From Bacteroidales bacterium (lineage in GTDB: Bacteria; Bacteroidota; Bacteroidia; Bacteroidales; F082), in contig JAFGYB010000015.1 of assembly GCA_016936355.1 (NCBI GenBank), positions 62,001 through 126,000 of the forward strand: a stretch of 64,000 bases of DNA, written 5' to 3'. This document shows, piece by piece, positions 16,923-26,262 of the stretch. Under the pieces are notes generated by a model. It searched no databases. It was not told where the DNA came from and worked only from the letters and a program-made list of their open reading frames with translations. A program made the position numbers and the translations under genes. Position 1 is the first letter of the stretch, and each line of letters opens with the position of its first letter.

Positions 16923-18368
16923 CTATTTCAGACGGTACAAATCAAATACCCAAGTAATAATGTAATCCAGCACTTCGGGCGACATGGTTTCTTCAATTTC
17001 CTTGTATTCGCTAACGGTACAAGTTTCACATGACTGAAAGAGATGATTTTTATCTTTAAATTCCATGGCCTTTACCCGGCTATTGCCATTACTCCTTATT
17101 AGTTGCTGAGTTTTGTATAAATGGTAAACAGGAACCTGTACATCCTTACTTCCATGCAAAATAAGTGTTGGGCATGTCATTTTTTCAAGAAATGTATTGG
17201 GTTGAAAGAATAAATCCTTTTTCATAGCCGGAGTCATGAACGAATTGATAATAGAAGTTTTCAACGGGGGCATCAAACCAAGCATACGCAATTCTTTTTC
17301 GTTCACCTTCTTTAATTCCGGCTCAAAACTTTTGATAAATCCCTCAAATTGCTGCTTCGCCTCTTCCAAACCAATATCTTGTTTTACAATTTCAAACGCA
17401 GCCTTTAAATATTTTGTATTAAGAGCAATAGCCAATTCGCTAATGCCTCTTTGTTTATAAATAATCTCCGTTTGTTCCACTAAGTCATCAGCCAGGCATG
17501 CTGAAGAACCCGCCATTAAAACGGCAAAGGAGATACCCGGTTCAATAACCGTTGCAACAGGTGCCACGGAAGCACCATGACTGTGACCAATGACTCCTAT
17601 TTTATGGGCATTAATTTTAGGGTGATCGCTTAAAAACCGGTATAATGCAGCCACATCACTCGCTAGTTCGCCAATATCAGCCGAATTAAAATCGCCGGTT
17701 GATTGATTTGAACCTCTGTCATCTGTTCGTAATACAGCAATACCCTGACGGGTAAGATAATCGGCTAATACAAGGAACACTTTATGACCAAATATAGTAG
17801 CATCCCGGTCGTTTGGTCCTGAACCGGATATCAATATTACGGCAGGAAAGGGGCCCTCTCCTTCAGGAATGGTTAATATTCCTGCCAAAGTAACTCCTGA
17901 AGCATTTTCATTTTTAACACGCACTGTTTCTTCTGTATAAGGATAAGGTTTATGAGGTTCCTGGGGACGCCTGGGCTTTTTTACGGGAAATACTTTAACC
18001 CGGGTAAAATTCAACGGAATCGGTTTTCCCTTTCCTTGTATAAATTGTCCTGCGATATGCATACTATCAGTAAACCGGCCATAAATGCGGGTTCCCAGAA
18101 CAGGAATCTCGAAACGAACGGAATCATCCTGCACATACATCTTTTCAATGGGGATATCAAAGGCAGCCTGATCGAGACTATGCAGTACCGCTACCCGCTC
18201 TGTCCCTTTATTTTCAGAAACCTCAATCCCCAAACGCAGTTTCACAGAGGAATTCAAAACCAGTGTTCCACACCATTTACCCGTTGGGTCAAATCCGGTT
18301 TGTGCCCTTATGGTGAAAGAATTCAGGGCTATTATCATCAGTAAAATCATTAAATGTGATGCCTTCAT
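16923..18368 (-). CDS. Secreted alpha/beta hydrolase with N-terminal beta domain
   Basis: Protein of 481 residues with a signal peptide ending IRAQ (about 1-23). Residues 24-150 form a beta-rich domain (TGKWCGTLVL) common in Bacteroidota hydrolases; residues 150-481 an alpha/beta hydrolase with ISGSGPNDRD as the oxyanion region, DDRG, nucleophile elbow GHSHG, and late LHGSKDVQVP (Asp) and KDKNHLF (His). Probably an esterase or acyl-transfer enzyme; substrate unknown. Divergent from the LytS kinase gene. Confidence 0.82.
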   Translation of the reverse strand: MKASHLMILLMIIALNSFTIRAQTGFDPTGKWCGTLVLNSSVKLRLGIEVSENKGTERVAVLHSLDQAAFDIPIEKMYVQDDSVRFEIPVLGTRIYGRFTDSMHIAGQFIQGKGKPIPLNFTRVKVFPVKKPRRPQEPHKPYPYTEETVRVKNENASGVTLAGILTIPEGEGPFPAVILISGSGPNDRDATIFGHKVFLVLADYLTRQGIAVLRTDDRGSNQSTGDFNSADIGELASDVAALYRFLSDHPKINAHKIGVIGHSHGASVAPVATVIEPGISFAVLMAGSSACLADDLVEQTEIIYKQRGISELAIALNTKYLKAAFEIVKQDIGLEEAKQQFEGFIKSFEPELKKVNEKELRMLGLMPPLKTSIINSFMTPAMKKDLFFQPNTFLEKMTCPTLILHGSKDVQVPVYHLYKTQQLIRSNGNSRVKAMEFKDKNHLFQSCETCTVSEYKEIEETMSPEVLDYIITWVFDLYRLK

Positions 18369-18589
18369 AGTCTTTAGCTTTAAAATTTAAGGCAAAAGAA
18401 AAACAGAAATTAGCTGCAGGCAAATCAATTCCACAAGCGGATCGGTATTTTATTTGAACCACCAAACTGATGATCCGAAATGCATTCAGATAGTATATTC
18501 TATAATTCACACAGCAAAGAGACCTGTTTGAATAATACACATGGCCTATGCATAAAATAGCGCTATATTTATCACCAAACTGCAACAAC

Positions 18590-19624
18590 ATGAATAAAGC
18601 GCTTTCAAAAAGAATAGAAATACTGATTCACCTGATCATCTGGTCCGGGATATTTATGATCTTTCTTTTACGAGCTAAAAACCTGGGAAGCTTCAAACAG
18701 GAAGACGGCAGTATTTACCTGCCATTAACCTATGGTTTATTAACCAATTTGATGGTATTTTATCTCAATGCCTACTATTTAATTCCCAGATACATCCCGC
18801 TAAAAAAAATAAAAGCCTATGTTCTGTGGGCGGTTATCTTGTTACTGGGAATTACCTTAATTGAAAGTACGCTGGACCACATCCTTGCTGTTAAACTATA
18901 TTCTTCTGAAGCGGAACTCTTTTATTCACACCTGGTTTTAAACCTCACCGTTAACGGATTGATTTTGGGAATTTCCATCGGTTACGGGTTCATCAAAAAC
19001 TGGGTTATTCAAGACAATCAAAAGCAAAAGCTGGAAAAGGAAAAACTGAGTGCAGAGTTGAATTTCTTTAAAGCACAGATTAGTCCTCATTTTCTCTTCA
19101 ACACCTTAAACATGGCCTATGCCAGTGCCGTAAAACACGGGGACGAGGATACTGCTGATATTATTGAAAGGATCTCGGGGCTGCTGCGCTACAACCTTTA
19201 TGAATGCAACGATAGCAAAGTGGATTTAGCAAAGGAACTAAACTTCATCGAAAATTATATCAGCCTACAAACCAAACGGCTTTCGGATGACATTAAACAC
19301 TATTTAAATATTAAAATCGACAAAGCAGAGGCATCCTATAAAATTGCACCGCTCATTCTTGTTCCTTTTATTGAAAATGTATTCAAACATGGCATAACCG
19401 TAAGCAACCCCGGCGAAATACAAATCTTTATTACAATACAGAAAAACCACTTAAAATTAATGACAAAAAACCCTTTAAGTGCCAATAAAACTCCATCAAA
19501 ATACAGTGGAATTGGCTATAAAAATGTGAAAGCCCGACTTGACCTGCAATATAAAAATCAGTATTCATTAGCGGCTGAAACAGAAAGTAATAATTACAGA
19601 GTTGAACTAAATTTAGCATTGTAA
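18590..19624 (+). CDS. LytS/YehU-type sensor histidine kinase
   Basis: Membrane sensor kinase of 344 residues. Four hydrophobic segments (about 12-30, 48-66, 80-100, 118-138) lead into the His_kinase domain with phosphoacceptor FKAQISPHFLFNTLN (H167), then a short HATPase lobe (LILVPFIENVFKHGI, GIGYKNVKARLDLQY). The ATG at 18590 is preferred over 18548 because a promoter-like TATATTTA lies at 18565-18572 and family N-termini start this way. It is 11 bp before its LytTR partner. Confidence 0.9.
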   Translation: MNKALSKRIEILIHLIIWSGIFMIFLLRAKNLGSFKQEDGSIYLPLTYGLLTNLMVFYLNAYYLIPRYIPLKKIKAYVLWAVILLLGITLIESTLDHILAVKLYSSEAELFYSHLVLNLTVNGLILGISIGYGFIKNWVIQDNQKQKLEKEKLSAELNFFKAQISPHFLFNTLNMAYASAVKHGDEDTADIIERISGLLRYNLYECNDSKVDLAKELNFIENYISLQTKRLSDDIKHYLNIKIDKAEASYKIAPLILVPFIENVFKHGITVSNPGEIQIFITIQKNHLKLMTKNPLSANKTPSKYSGIGYKNVKARLDLQYKNQYSLAAETESNNYRVELNLAL

Positions 19625-19635
19625 AATTAGCCCCC

Positions 19636-20343
19636 ATGAATTGTATACTTGTTGACGATGAACCCATGGCCCTGGAATTAATTAAGGGCTATATTGCCAA
19701 AACAGACAGTTTGAAACTGCAGGCATCTTTTACAAATCCTTTTAAAGCACTCAATTATTTGTTAGAGCATGAAGTGGATTTAATTTTACTGGATATCAAC
19801 ATGCCTGAACTGAACGGGATGGAATTGCTAAAAGCCCTGCCCTATCAACCCAAAGTAATCTTCACCACCGCCTATTCAGCATATGGTGCCGAAAGTTATG
19901 AATACAATGCAGTGGATTACCTGTTAAAACCCTTTACGTTCGATCGTTTTATGCGCGCCGTAAACAAGCTTTTCGATACAAGAGCAAAGAATCGGTTAGT
20001 ACACGATAATGCTGAAAAACATCAAACGGTGATCTTTATCAAAAGCGGAACCCAAATTCATCAGATTGAAGTCGATAAAATTACCCATATTGAGGCCCAG
20101 GGCAACTATGTATTTATTCATTTGAAAGACAAAAAAATCATTTCCCTGATCAGCTTGAATGAGATACTTGAAGAACTACCTGCATCGGGTTTCATGCGCA
20201 TTCATAAATCATATATCGTAGCTATACAACACATTGACGTCATCGAAAGACACCAGGTAATAATACAAAACACCTCCATACCCATCGGGGCAACTTATCG
20301 GGCATTGTTTCACCAACAGATTGAACAATTGCGATCGAAATAA
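19636..20343 (+). CDS. LytTR-family response regulator
   Basis: Response regulator of 235 residues. Receiver (1-120) with acidic pair D7-D8, phosphoacceptor D53 (LLLDINMPELNG), and signature Lys in LLKPFTFDRF. LytTR DNA-binding domain (about 130-235) with ITHIEAQGNYVFIHLKD and FMRIHKSYIVAIQHI. It forms a complete two-component system with the kinase immediately upstream. The following hydrolase gene (48 bp away) may be in the same transcript and is a plausible target. Confidence 0.93.
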   Translation: MNCILVDDEPMALELIKGYIAKTDSLKLQASFTNPFKALNYLLEHEVDLILLDINMPELNGMELLKALPYQPKVIFTTAYSAYGAESYEYNAVDYLLKPFTFDRFMRAVNKLFDTRAKNRLVHDNAEKHQTVIFIKSGTQIHQIEVDKITHIEAQGNYVFIHLKDKKIISLISLNEILEELPASGFMRIHKSYIVAIQHIDVIERHQVIIQNTSIPIGATYRALFHQQIEQLRSK

Positions 20344-20390
20344 TAAGAGGATAACCCATATCAGATTATAAACAATAAAAAAATAAGTAC

Positions 20391-21140
20391 ATGTTAAACA
20401 AACTACTCACAGTTTCACTATTCATTTTTACCCTTTGGGGATCACAGACAGCATCAAATAAAGTTTCACGTGTGGTCATTCAGATACCGGGTAAAGACAA
20501 CATTCAAATTAAAGCAGATTATTATAAAGTAGAGAACACCCGTAAACCTTTGATTTTGCTTTTCCATCAGGCAGGTTACAGTCGTGGCGAATACAGAGAA
20601 ATCGCACCGAAATTAAATGCATTGGGTTTTAGTTGCTTAGCCATTGATCAGCGGTCAGGGAACAAAGCCAACGGAATAGTAAATGAAACGGCCAAACAGG
20701 CAAAACAACTGGGGCTGGCAACCGACTATGTCAGCGCACTACCCGATTTGGAATCGACAGTTGATTATGTATTGAAGAACCATTTATCGCAGAAAATCAT
20801 ACTGCTGGGAAGTTCTTATTCCTCCTCATTGATATTTGTTCTCGGATCAGAATATCCGGAAAACACGGTGGGGTTAATTGCATTTTCTCCGGGAGAATAT
20901 TTTACAGTAAACGGGAAGAAGATTGCTGACTATGCAAGTCAGATTCAGTGTCCTGTATTTATTACTTCAGCAAAACATGAACAAAGTGACTGGAAAGGGA
21001 TATACAAGAGTATTCATTCAAAAAAATATTTCTATCTTCCCAAAAATAAAGGGATTCACGGCGCCAAAGCATTGTGGAATGCGTATGAATATAGCGACCA
21101 ATACTGGGCGAAGCTAAAAGAATTCCTTGATAAATATTAA
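20391..21140 (+). CDS. Alpha/beta hydrolase, dienelactone hydrolase-like
   Basis: Protein of 249 residues with an N-terminal signal-like segment (LLTVSLFIFTLWGSQTAS). Alpha/beta hydrolase features: LLFHQAGYSRGEYREIAPKL (oxyanion-side loop), nucleophile region ILLGSSYSSSL (Ser in GSSYS), and a late His in KNKGIHGAKAL. The elbow deviates from GxSxG only in sequence context. It likely hydrolyses an ester in the periplasm. It lies directly behind the lytS-lytT-like pair. Confidence 0.75.
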   Translation: MLNKLLTVSLFIFTLWGSQTASNKVSRVVIQIPGKDNIQIKADYYKVENTRKPLILLFHQAGYSRGEYREIAPKLNALGFSCLAIDQRSGNKANGIVNETAKQAKQLGLATDYVSALPDLESTVDYVLKNHLSQKIILLGSSYSSSLIFVLGSEYPENTVGLIAFSPGEYFTVNGKKIADYASQIQCPVFITSAKHEQSDWKGIYKSIHSKKYFYLPKNKGIHGAKALWNAYEYSDQYWAKLKEFLDKY

Positions 21141-21267
21141 TATATATGATTGGCTATCTGTTAATTGTTATGAGCAGAAGATATTTTCTTCCATGTTACA
21201 GCATCGGAACCATCAAACCAGTGAATGAGTATCTGAAAACTTTCACGCAACACAGAAGATTTATATT

Positions 21268-22308
21268 ATGACAAAGAAAAGGACGAAACAAATCATCAGA
21301 ATATTATTGCTTGTCGGAACCATTGTTTCCTTGTTTTATGTGCCCTGGATTTTAGTGAAGGCATGGATTGCCCCCCTGCCGGATACAGTCCAGGAACAGG
21401 TAAACGAAGCCATAGGACTAGGTTTTGATGGGATCGTTGTATATATAGATCAGGCAGGCAAACCGCCTGCATTTTATGCTGCAGGCTGGAAAAACAAAGA
21501 GAAGCACATACCCGCCGACCCACATGCCTTATTCAAGATTGCCAGTATTGGCAAATTATATCATGCGGTAGCCATTACCAAATTAGTCCATTCGGGTAAA
21601 TTGTCTTTGGATAGCACGTTGGCCTGTTACTTGCCGGAATTGGTCGGAAAAATTGAATACGCCAATAAAATTACCCTTAGAATGCTGGTACAGCACAGGA
21701 GCGGCATCCCTAATTTTACCAACACACCAAATTTTTGGTCCAATCCACCAAAAAACAGTAAAGAAACCCTGGAACGAATATTTAACCTCCCGGCTGACTT
21801 TAAACCAGGATCTGAATATGAGTATTCCAACACCAATTATTTGCTGATCTCTGAAATCATTCAAAGGGTGACGGGTGAGAGCACGTTCCAATACATTAAA
21901 CAGAAAATTCTGGATCCTCTTGGTCTCAAACACACGTTTGGTTCCATCCACGACATCAACAGGAACGATTTAATGAGTGGGTATTATGTTGGTGTAAAAC
22001 AGGATATTAAAGATACGGATTATGGTTCCATGGTGGCGACCGCACAGGATGTAGGCCTATTCATACGGGCATTGAACGATGGTTCAGTGTTCGATAAAGG
22101 GGAAAAGAAAATCTATTCGTCCATATACGTGTATAACCATACAGGCCTGGTTCCCGGTTACCAGAGTATTGCAAAATACAACAAAGACCTTAACACGGTT
22201 GTTGTTCAGTTTATGAACACCACCAATTTTGACGGATACAACTGGAATTTATCGGAAATCATATATAACCGCATCATTAAGATTCTGAAAAGGAATAAAA
22301 ACAAATAA
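21268..22308 (+). CDS. Beta-lactamase-family serine hydrolase (class C fold)
   Basis: Membrane-anchored protein of 346 residues; hydrophobic segment at about 10-32. Penicillin-recognising motifs: SIGK (S93, K96), YSNTNY as the Tyr-x-Asn motif (about 190), and HTGLVPG in place of the KTG triad. These fit esterase, D-amino-peptidase or PBP4*-like enzymes as well as beta-lactamases. Beta-lactam hydrolysis cannot be claimed. Located 127 bp after the alpha/beta hydrolase gene. Confidence 0.85.
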   Translation: MTKKRTKQIIRILLLVGTIVSLFYVPWILVKAWIAPLPDTVQEQVNEAIGLGFDGIVVYIDQAGKPPAFYAAGWKNKEKHIPADPHALFKIASIGKLYHAVAITKLVHSGKLSLDSTLACYLPELVGKIEYANKITLRMLVQHRSGIPNFTNTPNFWSNPPKNSKETLERIFNLPADFKPGSEYEYSNTNYLLISEIIQRVTGESTFQYIKQKILDPLGLKHTFGSIHDINRNDLMSGYYVGVKQDIKDTDYGSMVATAQDVGLFIRALNDGSVFDKGEKKIYSSIYVYNHTGLVPGYQSIAKYNKDLNTVVVQFMNTTNFDGYNWNLSEIIYNRIIKILKRNKNK

Positions 22309-22470
22309 CTGTGATTTTATTAAATTGTACCACTTATTATACTGAGGAACGAATGGAATGATAAAGAAAAACAGATAAAAAGCTTTCCTTCTTTATCCTG
22401 TACGTTAGGAAACAGAAAAATAATACTCATTTGATCCAGTACAATTAGAATAAAGGAATCCATCAACACA

Positions 22471-23016
22471 ATGAACAATCAAAACACCGATCGAATCGAA
22501 ATTCCCGTAAGCAAATCGAAGTTGCTGGGCTTGTTAGTCGGGGCGGCTGTCTTCTTTGTAGTGGGAATCTTTCTGTACATCACTCCTGAGAGTTTTGTTT
22601 CGGTGCAATTTAAAGATACTCAAACGATGATGCTCATGGGAATAGCCGGCATCCTGTTTTCCGGAGTCACCCTTATTTTTGGGATCAGAAAACTCCTGAA
22701 CAAAAAACCGGGGCTGATTATTGACCAACAGGGAATTACAGACAATACAACGGCATCCAGTGCAGGACTTATCGAATGGAATGACATCACAGCGATCGAA
22801 ACCAAAAAAGTATTGACGAACCGTTTCATGCTGATTAGGGTCAGCAATCCGGATTACTATCTAAACCGGGTCAACGGATTAAAGCAAAAAATCCTGAGGG
22901 AAAATCTGGACTTATACGAAACACCGATATCCATCACAACAAGTACATTAAAGTGTACTTTTCAAGAGTTGGAGAAACTGCTGAACGAAAAATTCAATGA
23001 AAACCGAATAAAATAA
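22471..23016 (+). CDS. STM3941-like small membrane protein
   Basis: Protein of 181 residues: a short cytoplasmic start, two transmembrane helices (about 18-38 and 50-70), and a soluble C-terminal PH-like domain (about 85-165; LIIDQQGITDNTTASSAGLIEWNDI is the hallmark segment). Function of this family is unknown. Converges on the M23 peptidase gene with 7 bp between stops. Confidence 0.72.
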   Translation: MNNQNTDRIEIPVSKSKLLGLLVGAAVFFVVGIFLYITPESFVSVQFKDTQTMMLMGIAGILFSGVTLIFGIRKLLNKKPGLIIDQQGITDNTTASSAGLIEWNDITAIETKKVLTNRFMLIRVSNPDYYLNRVNGLKQKILRENLDLYETPISITTSTLKCTFQELEKLLNEKFNENRIK

Positions 23017-23023
23017 CATCCGT

Positions 23024-24790
23024 CTACTGCAGTATAATTTCCGCCTTATAGGTTTTCTTATTCCCCAACAGATCGTAGACGGTCAGTTCAAACTCGTTTT
23101 TCCCTTTTTTCAAATATTGATCGGGATGATAGACCAGCAGCTTGGTTTTGGGATCATATTCCATTAAGATCCAGTGCCCGTTCATTTTAGGAACATATTT
23201 CCCTATTCCGGTTTGTTCGTCATTAATCCATACTTTCAGTGCTTTTTTCCCTTTTAAATACGTTTTCGCTGAAAAATTAATGGGTTTAATCACGGGAGGA
23301 ACGGTATCGGCCATCACTGTATAAAATCCCATGTTTCTCACACGGGCCACCAGGCTGCCTTTTTTCGACCAGCTGTTACCGGCATACTGATAGTCGGACT
23401 TTTTCCTGTCTGGAGAGTAAGCAAGGTACAACCGGGGCATGAGTTTATCCACCACCGGATCGGGTTTAATTGAAAGCGTGAAAAATTTCTGGGCAGTAAT
23501 GAACCGGTTTTGCAGACCAAACACTTCTGAATATGAATAGTTTGTTCTGGAGTATTTCTTCAATGGAAACGCTACGGGCCGGTAAAAACTATTCGCAGCA
23601 AACCTCAGTTTCAACGCCCCCGAATCGATCTTGACCGGCTTATCCAACGGAATATGCACGGCATGAGCCAGCCACAACGACCTTTTTTTATTTTTCCTGC
23701 AAACCGCATTTGTTTTTATCACATTAAAAGGCAGCACAGAACGGTTCCCATAAATATCCGACACCACATATTTAAACTGATGAACCAACGTGTCTTTTAA
23801 GTCAAACACCCCGTGATTCTTAACAGAATAATAATTCATGATGCGATTGTTAGGATCGATCTCGGTTCGATACAGCCTTCTCCCCTTTTTCACATAATAA
23901 TGATAGTCTATCAAACTGTTCACATAACGGGTAGTAGCAAATGAAATTTCTTTCATTCGGAGACCATACACCAGTTTACCGTCTTCATAAAGTTCGATTT
24001 TATATACTCCGTCGTGGTTGTGTACTTTATCCAGCACATCGTAGGTTTGCAGTCCAAAAGAAATAGGACCCGAAACTTTGATTAAGGGATTTTTTTTGAT
24101 GTAACAATGTTTTCCGCTGCCTGAAACCCAGTAAACCAGGGTATCCTGCCGGTCATTTACGCACGAATTGACGCCCGAAGGATAGATGGCCAGCCTGTAG
24201 ATTTTCGGTGGTAAATGATCAGCCACATTGATCCCTTTGAACAGCAACGGATTCACCGGATGCTCGCTTTTCGCTTCCCGTAATTCAAAGTGCAGATGCG
24301 GCGCATCAGAACCGCCTGTATCACCTGAAAAAGCAATCACTTCTCCTTTCTTCACAGGCAATTCACCTTTTTTGGGGAAAATCTCCACCGTAAACGATTC
24401 TCGTTCATACTGGATTTTCTTTACATACTGTTGGATGTGCCAGTTAAATTTACTCAAATGACCGTAAACCGATACCAGGCCGTTGGGATGGGTCACATAG
24501 AGGGCTTTTCCGTAGCCGGAAGTAGAAACCTTAATGCGCGAAACATAACCATTGTCCACAGCATATACTTTTTTGCCCTGAGCTCCCTGGGTCTTAATAT
24601 CGATACCGCTGTGGAGATGGCCGCTCCGTGGTTCACCAAAGGTACCTGAAAGGTACAACGGAAATCCCAGAGGGGAACGAAATACAGTGTTGGGGATCTT
24701 TATATCCTGCTGGGCGCTGAGTGAAGAAACAGTAAAGAAAAACACAACCATCCATGGGACAACACTTCTAAGGCGTACGCAATAGGTCAT
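23024..24790 (-). CDS. M23 (LytM) family zinc metalloendopeptidase
   Basis: Secreted protein of 588 residues with a signal peptide ending SLSAQ. The LytM domain is N-terminal (about 35-190): metal ligands H60 and D64 in HLHSGIDI, then catalytic H164 and ligand H166 in HLHFE, all intact. The remaining roughly 400 residues are beta-rich, without a known peptidoglycan-binding repeat. A peptidoglycan cross-bridge endopeptidase is predicted. Its promoter TAGTTTTG lies at 24826-24833. Confidence 0.9.
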   Translation of the reverse strand: MTYCVRLRSVVPWMVVFFFTVSSLSAQQDIKIPNTVFRSPLGFPLYLSGTFGEPRSGHLHSGIDIKTQGAQGKKVYAVDNGYVSRIKVSTSGYGKALYVTHPNGLVSVYGHLSKFNWHIQQYVKKIQYERESFTVEIFPKKGELPVKKGEVIAFSGDTGGSDAPHLHFELREAKSEHPVNPLLFKGINVADHLPPKIYRLAIYPSGVNSCVNDRQDTLVYWVSGSGKHCYIKKNPLIKVSGPISFGLQTYDVLDKVHNHDGVYKIELYEDGKLVYGLRMKEISFATTRYVNSLIDYHYYVKKGRRLYRTEIDPNNRIMNYYSVKNHGVFDLKDTLVHQFKYVVSDIYGNRSVLPFNVIKTNAVCRKNKKRSLWLAHAVHIPLDKPVKIDSGALKLRFAANSFYRPVAFPLKKYSRTNYSYSEVFGLQNRFITAQKFFTLSIKPDPVVDKLMPRLYLAYSPDRKKSDYQYAGNSWSKKGSLVARVRNMGFYTVMADTVPPVIKPINFSAKTYLKGKKALKVWINDEQTGIGKYVPKMNGHWILMEYDPKTKLLVYHPDQYLKKGKNEFELTVYDLLGNKKTYKAEIILQ

Positions 24791-24825
24791 AGCTTATTCC
24801 GGAGATTAAAAATTAACAGTAACTG

Positions 24826-24833
24826 CAAAACTA
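24826..24833 (-). promoter_or_regulatory. -7 promoter element TAGTTTTG for the M23 gene
   Basis: Exact TAnnTTTG match on the minus strand, 36 bp before the ATG. Confidence 0.5.
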
Positions 24834-24874
24834 CAAAACACTCCTTACCTGCGAACCATTGATTCAATTTTTTA

Positions 24875-24882
24875 TACATTAG
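24875..24882 (+). promoter_or_regulatory. Variant -7 element TACATTAG for the SDR gene
   Basis: One mismatch from TAnnTTTG, 15 bp before the ATG at 24898. Confidence 0.35.
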
Positions 24883-24897
24883 TCACAAATTAGGGTC

Positions 24898-25707
24898 ATG
24901 AGAAAAGATTATTATCAGGATAAAACGGTTGTCATCACAGGAGCTTCTTCCGGAATCGGGAAAGAACTGGCTTTGCAACTGGCCAAAAAGGGAGCGCGGT
25001 TGTCGCTGGCAGCCCGCAATAAAAAGAAGCTGGAAGAGGTTGCCCAACTGTGTCGGCAATACACCACTTATGTGCTGGCCGTTCCAACGGATGTAGCCCA
25101 TCAGGATCAATGTAAAAACCTGATTGAAGAAACAGTACGAGCCTTTGAGGGAATCGATATTTTGGTGAATAATGCAGGCATAACCATGTGGGCTTATTTT
25201 GAAGAAGTCAGGGATATGAAAATACTCGAAGACATCATGCAGGTCAATTATTTCGGCAGTGTGTATTGTACGCACTATGCCCTTCCCTATTTGAAAGAAA
25301 GCAAAGGTCAGCTTGTGGGAGTCTCGAGCCTTACCGGAAAAACCGGTGTACCAACTCGAAGTGGGTACGGTGCCAGCAAACATGCCATGGCCGGATTTTT
25401 TGACACCTTGCGCGTGGAACTGAAAGAAACCGGTGTCAGTGTGACCATGATTTATCCTGGATTTGTTTCTACCGAAGTGCGTGAACGGGCGATGGGCTCC
25501 GACGGAAAACCGCTGGGGAAAAGTCCCGTGAAAGAAGGCAAAGTTATGACTGTTGAAAAATGTGTGGACATTATGATTCCGGCCATTGCCCGACAAAAAA
25601 GAGAAGTAGTGATGACCTTCAGGGGGAAAGCCGGATTGTGGCTTAAACTCATTGCTCCCGGACTGGTAGACAAAATTGCATTAAAAGCCATCCGCACCGG
25701 CAAATGA
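24898..25707 (+). CDS. Short-chain dehydrogenase/reductase, SDR family
   Basis: Cytoplasmic NAD(P)-dependent oxidoreductase of 269 residues. Cofactor loop TGASSGIG (14-21), NNAG (91-94), catalytic Ser in GVSSLTG (about 143), Y157 and K161 in YGASK. It resembles the DHRS7-like group of classical SDRs. Substrate unknown. Its last 27 bp overlap the 3' end of the convergent zinc-ribbon gene. Confidence 0.9.
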   Translation: MRKDYYQDKTVVITGASSGIGKELALQLAKKGARLSLAARNKKKLEEVAQLCRQYTTYVLAVPTDVAHQDQCKNLIEETVRAFEGIDILVNNAGITMWAYFEEVRDMKILEDIMQVNYFGSVYCTHYALPYLKESKGQLVGVSSLTGKTGVPTRSGYGASKHAMAGFFDTLRVELKETGVSVTMIYPGFVSTEVRERAMGSDGKPLGKSPVKEGKVMTVEKCVDIMIPAIARQKREVVMTFRGKAGLWLKLIAPGLVDKIALKAIRTGK

Positions 25708-26118
25708 GTCCTCCGTCAGGGCTTTGATCAATGCTTCCTGTGCCGCATCACCGGCACAATTCTTCACTTTTTTCTGAAACTGATAGCAGGTCATGCGTCG
25801 GATTGACACAAATTGACTCAAACTGTATGACGAAATGTCGGGATGTTTGCAGGACAAATAAACGATCTTAAAGGCAGTTTTTAGGGGAATACGACACCTG
25901 TGAAACAGTGTATGAGCTGTAGGTGATATTTCTTTTTTACACCGGGTGCACCTCTTTGAATGTTCTGTTTTCCCTTTACAGGAGTTGGTATGCCCGCATT
26001 TATCACATACAAATCCTTGTTGCCATTTAAACTGAGCCAAGAAATCAAGACAACTTTCATCATCGGAAAACCGCTTCGAAAAGGCAGCCAGCTCATTAAG
26101 TAGAATATCTTCGTTCAT
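25681..26118 (-). CDS. IS1595-type transposase zinc-ribbon protein lacking the DDE domain
   Basis: Protein of 145 residues resembling only the N-terminal part of IS1595-family transposases: a zinc ribbon (C38, C41, C57, C60; FVCDKCGH, KRCTRCKK), followed by TAHTLFHRCRIPLKTAFKIVYL, the conserved block that precedes the catalytic domain. There is no DDE/DDD nuclease domain in any frame downstream; the gene instead overlaps the end of the SDR gene. It may be a domesticated DNA-binding protein or a decayed transposon. No terminal inverted repeats were recognised. Confidence 0.75.
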   Translation of the reverse strand: MNEDILLNELAAFSKRFSDDESCLDFLAQFKWQQGFVCDKCGHTNSCKGKTEHSKRCTRCKKEISPTAHTLFHRCRIPLKTAFKIVYLSCKHPDISSYSLSQFVSIRRMTCYQFQKKVKNCAGDAAQEALIKALTEDSFAGADGF

Positions 26119-26210
26119 TTCTGAATTTGGTTCGGTCGTGTTCGGTACACTATTTGCATTTGCAAAAATAAAATATTAGTGATATTTAAGCGCTATAACA
26201 AAAATAATTT

Positions 26211-26218
26211 TATCTTTG
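26211..26218 (+). promoter_or_regulatory. -7 promoter element TATCTTTG for the thioredoxin pair
   Basis: Consensus TATCTTTGCG, 45 bp before the lipoprotein thioredoxin ATG. Confidence 0.7.
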
Positions 26219-26262
26219 CGGCGATTTTCTAAATATGTCAAATACTCAATATTAATAAACAC

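Noticed and set aside
21268-22308. Antibiotic-resistance beta-lactamase
   Set aside because: The motifs fit the wider serine hydrolase/esterase family equally well, the protein is membrane-anchored and the KTG motif is HTG.
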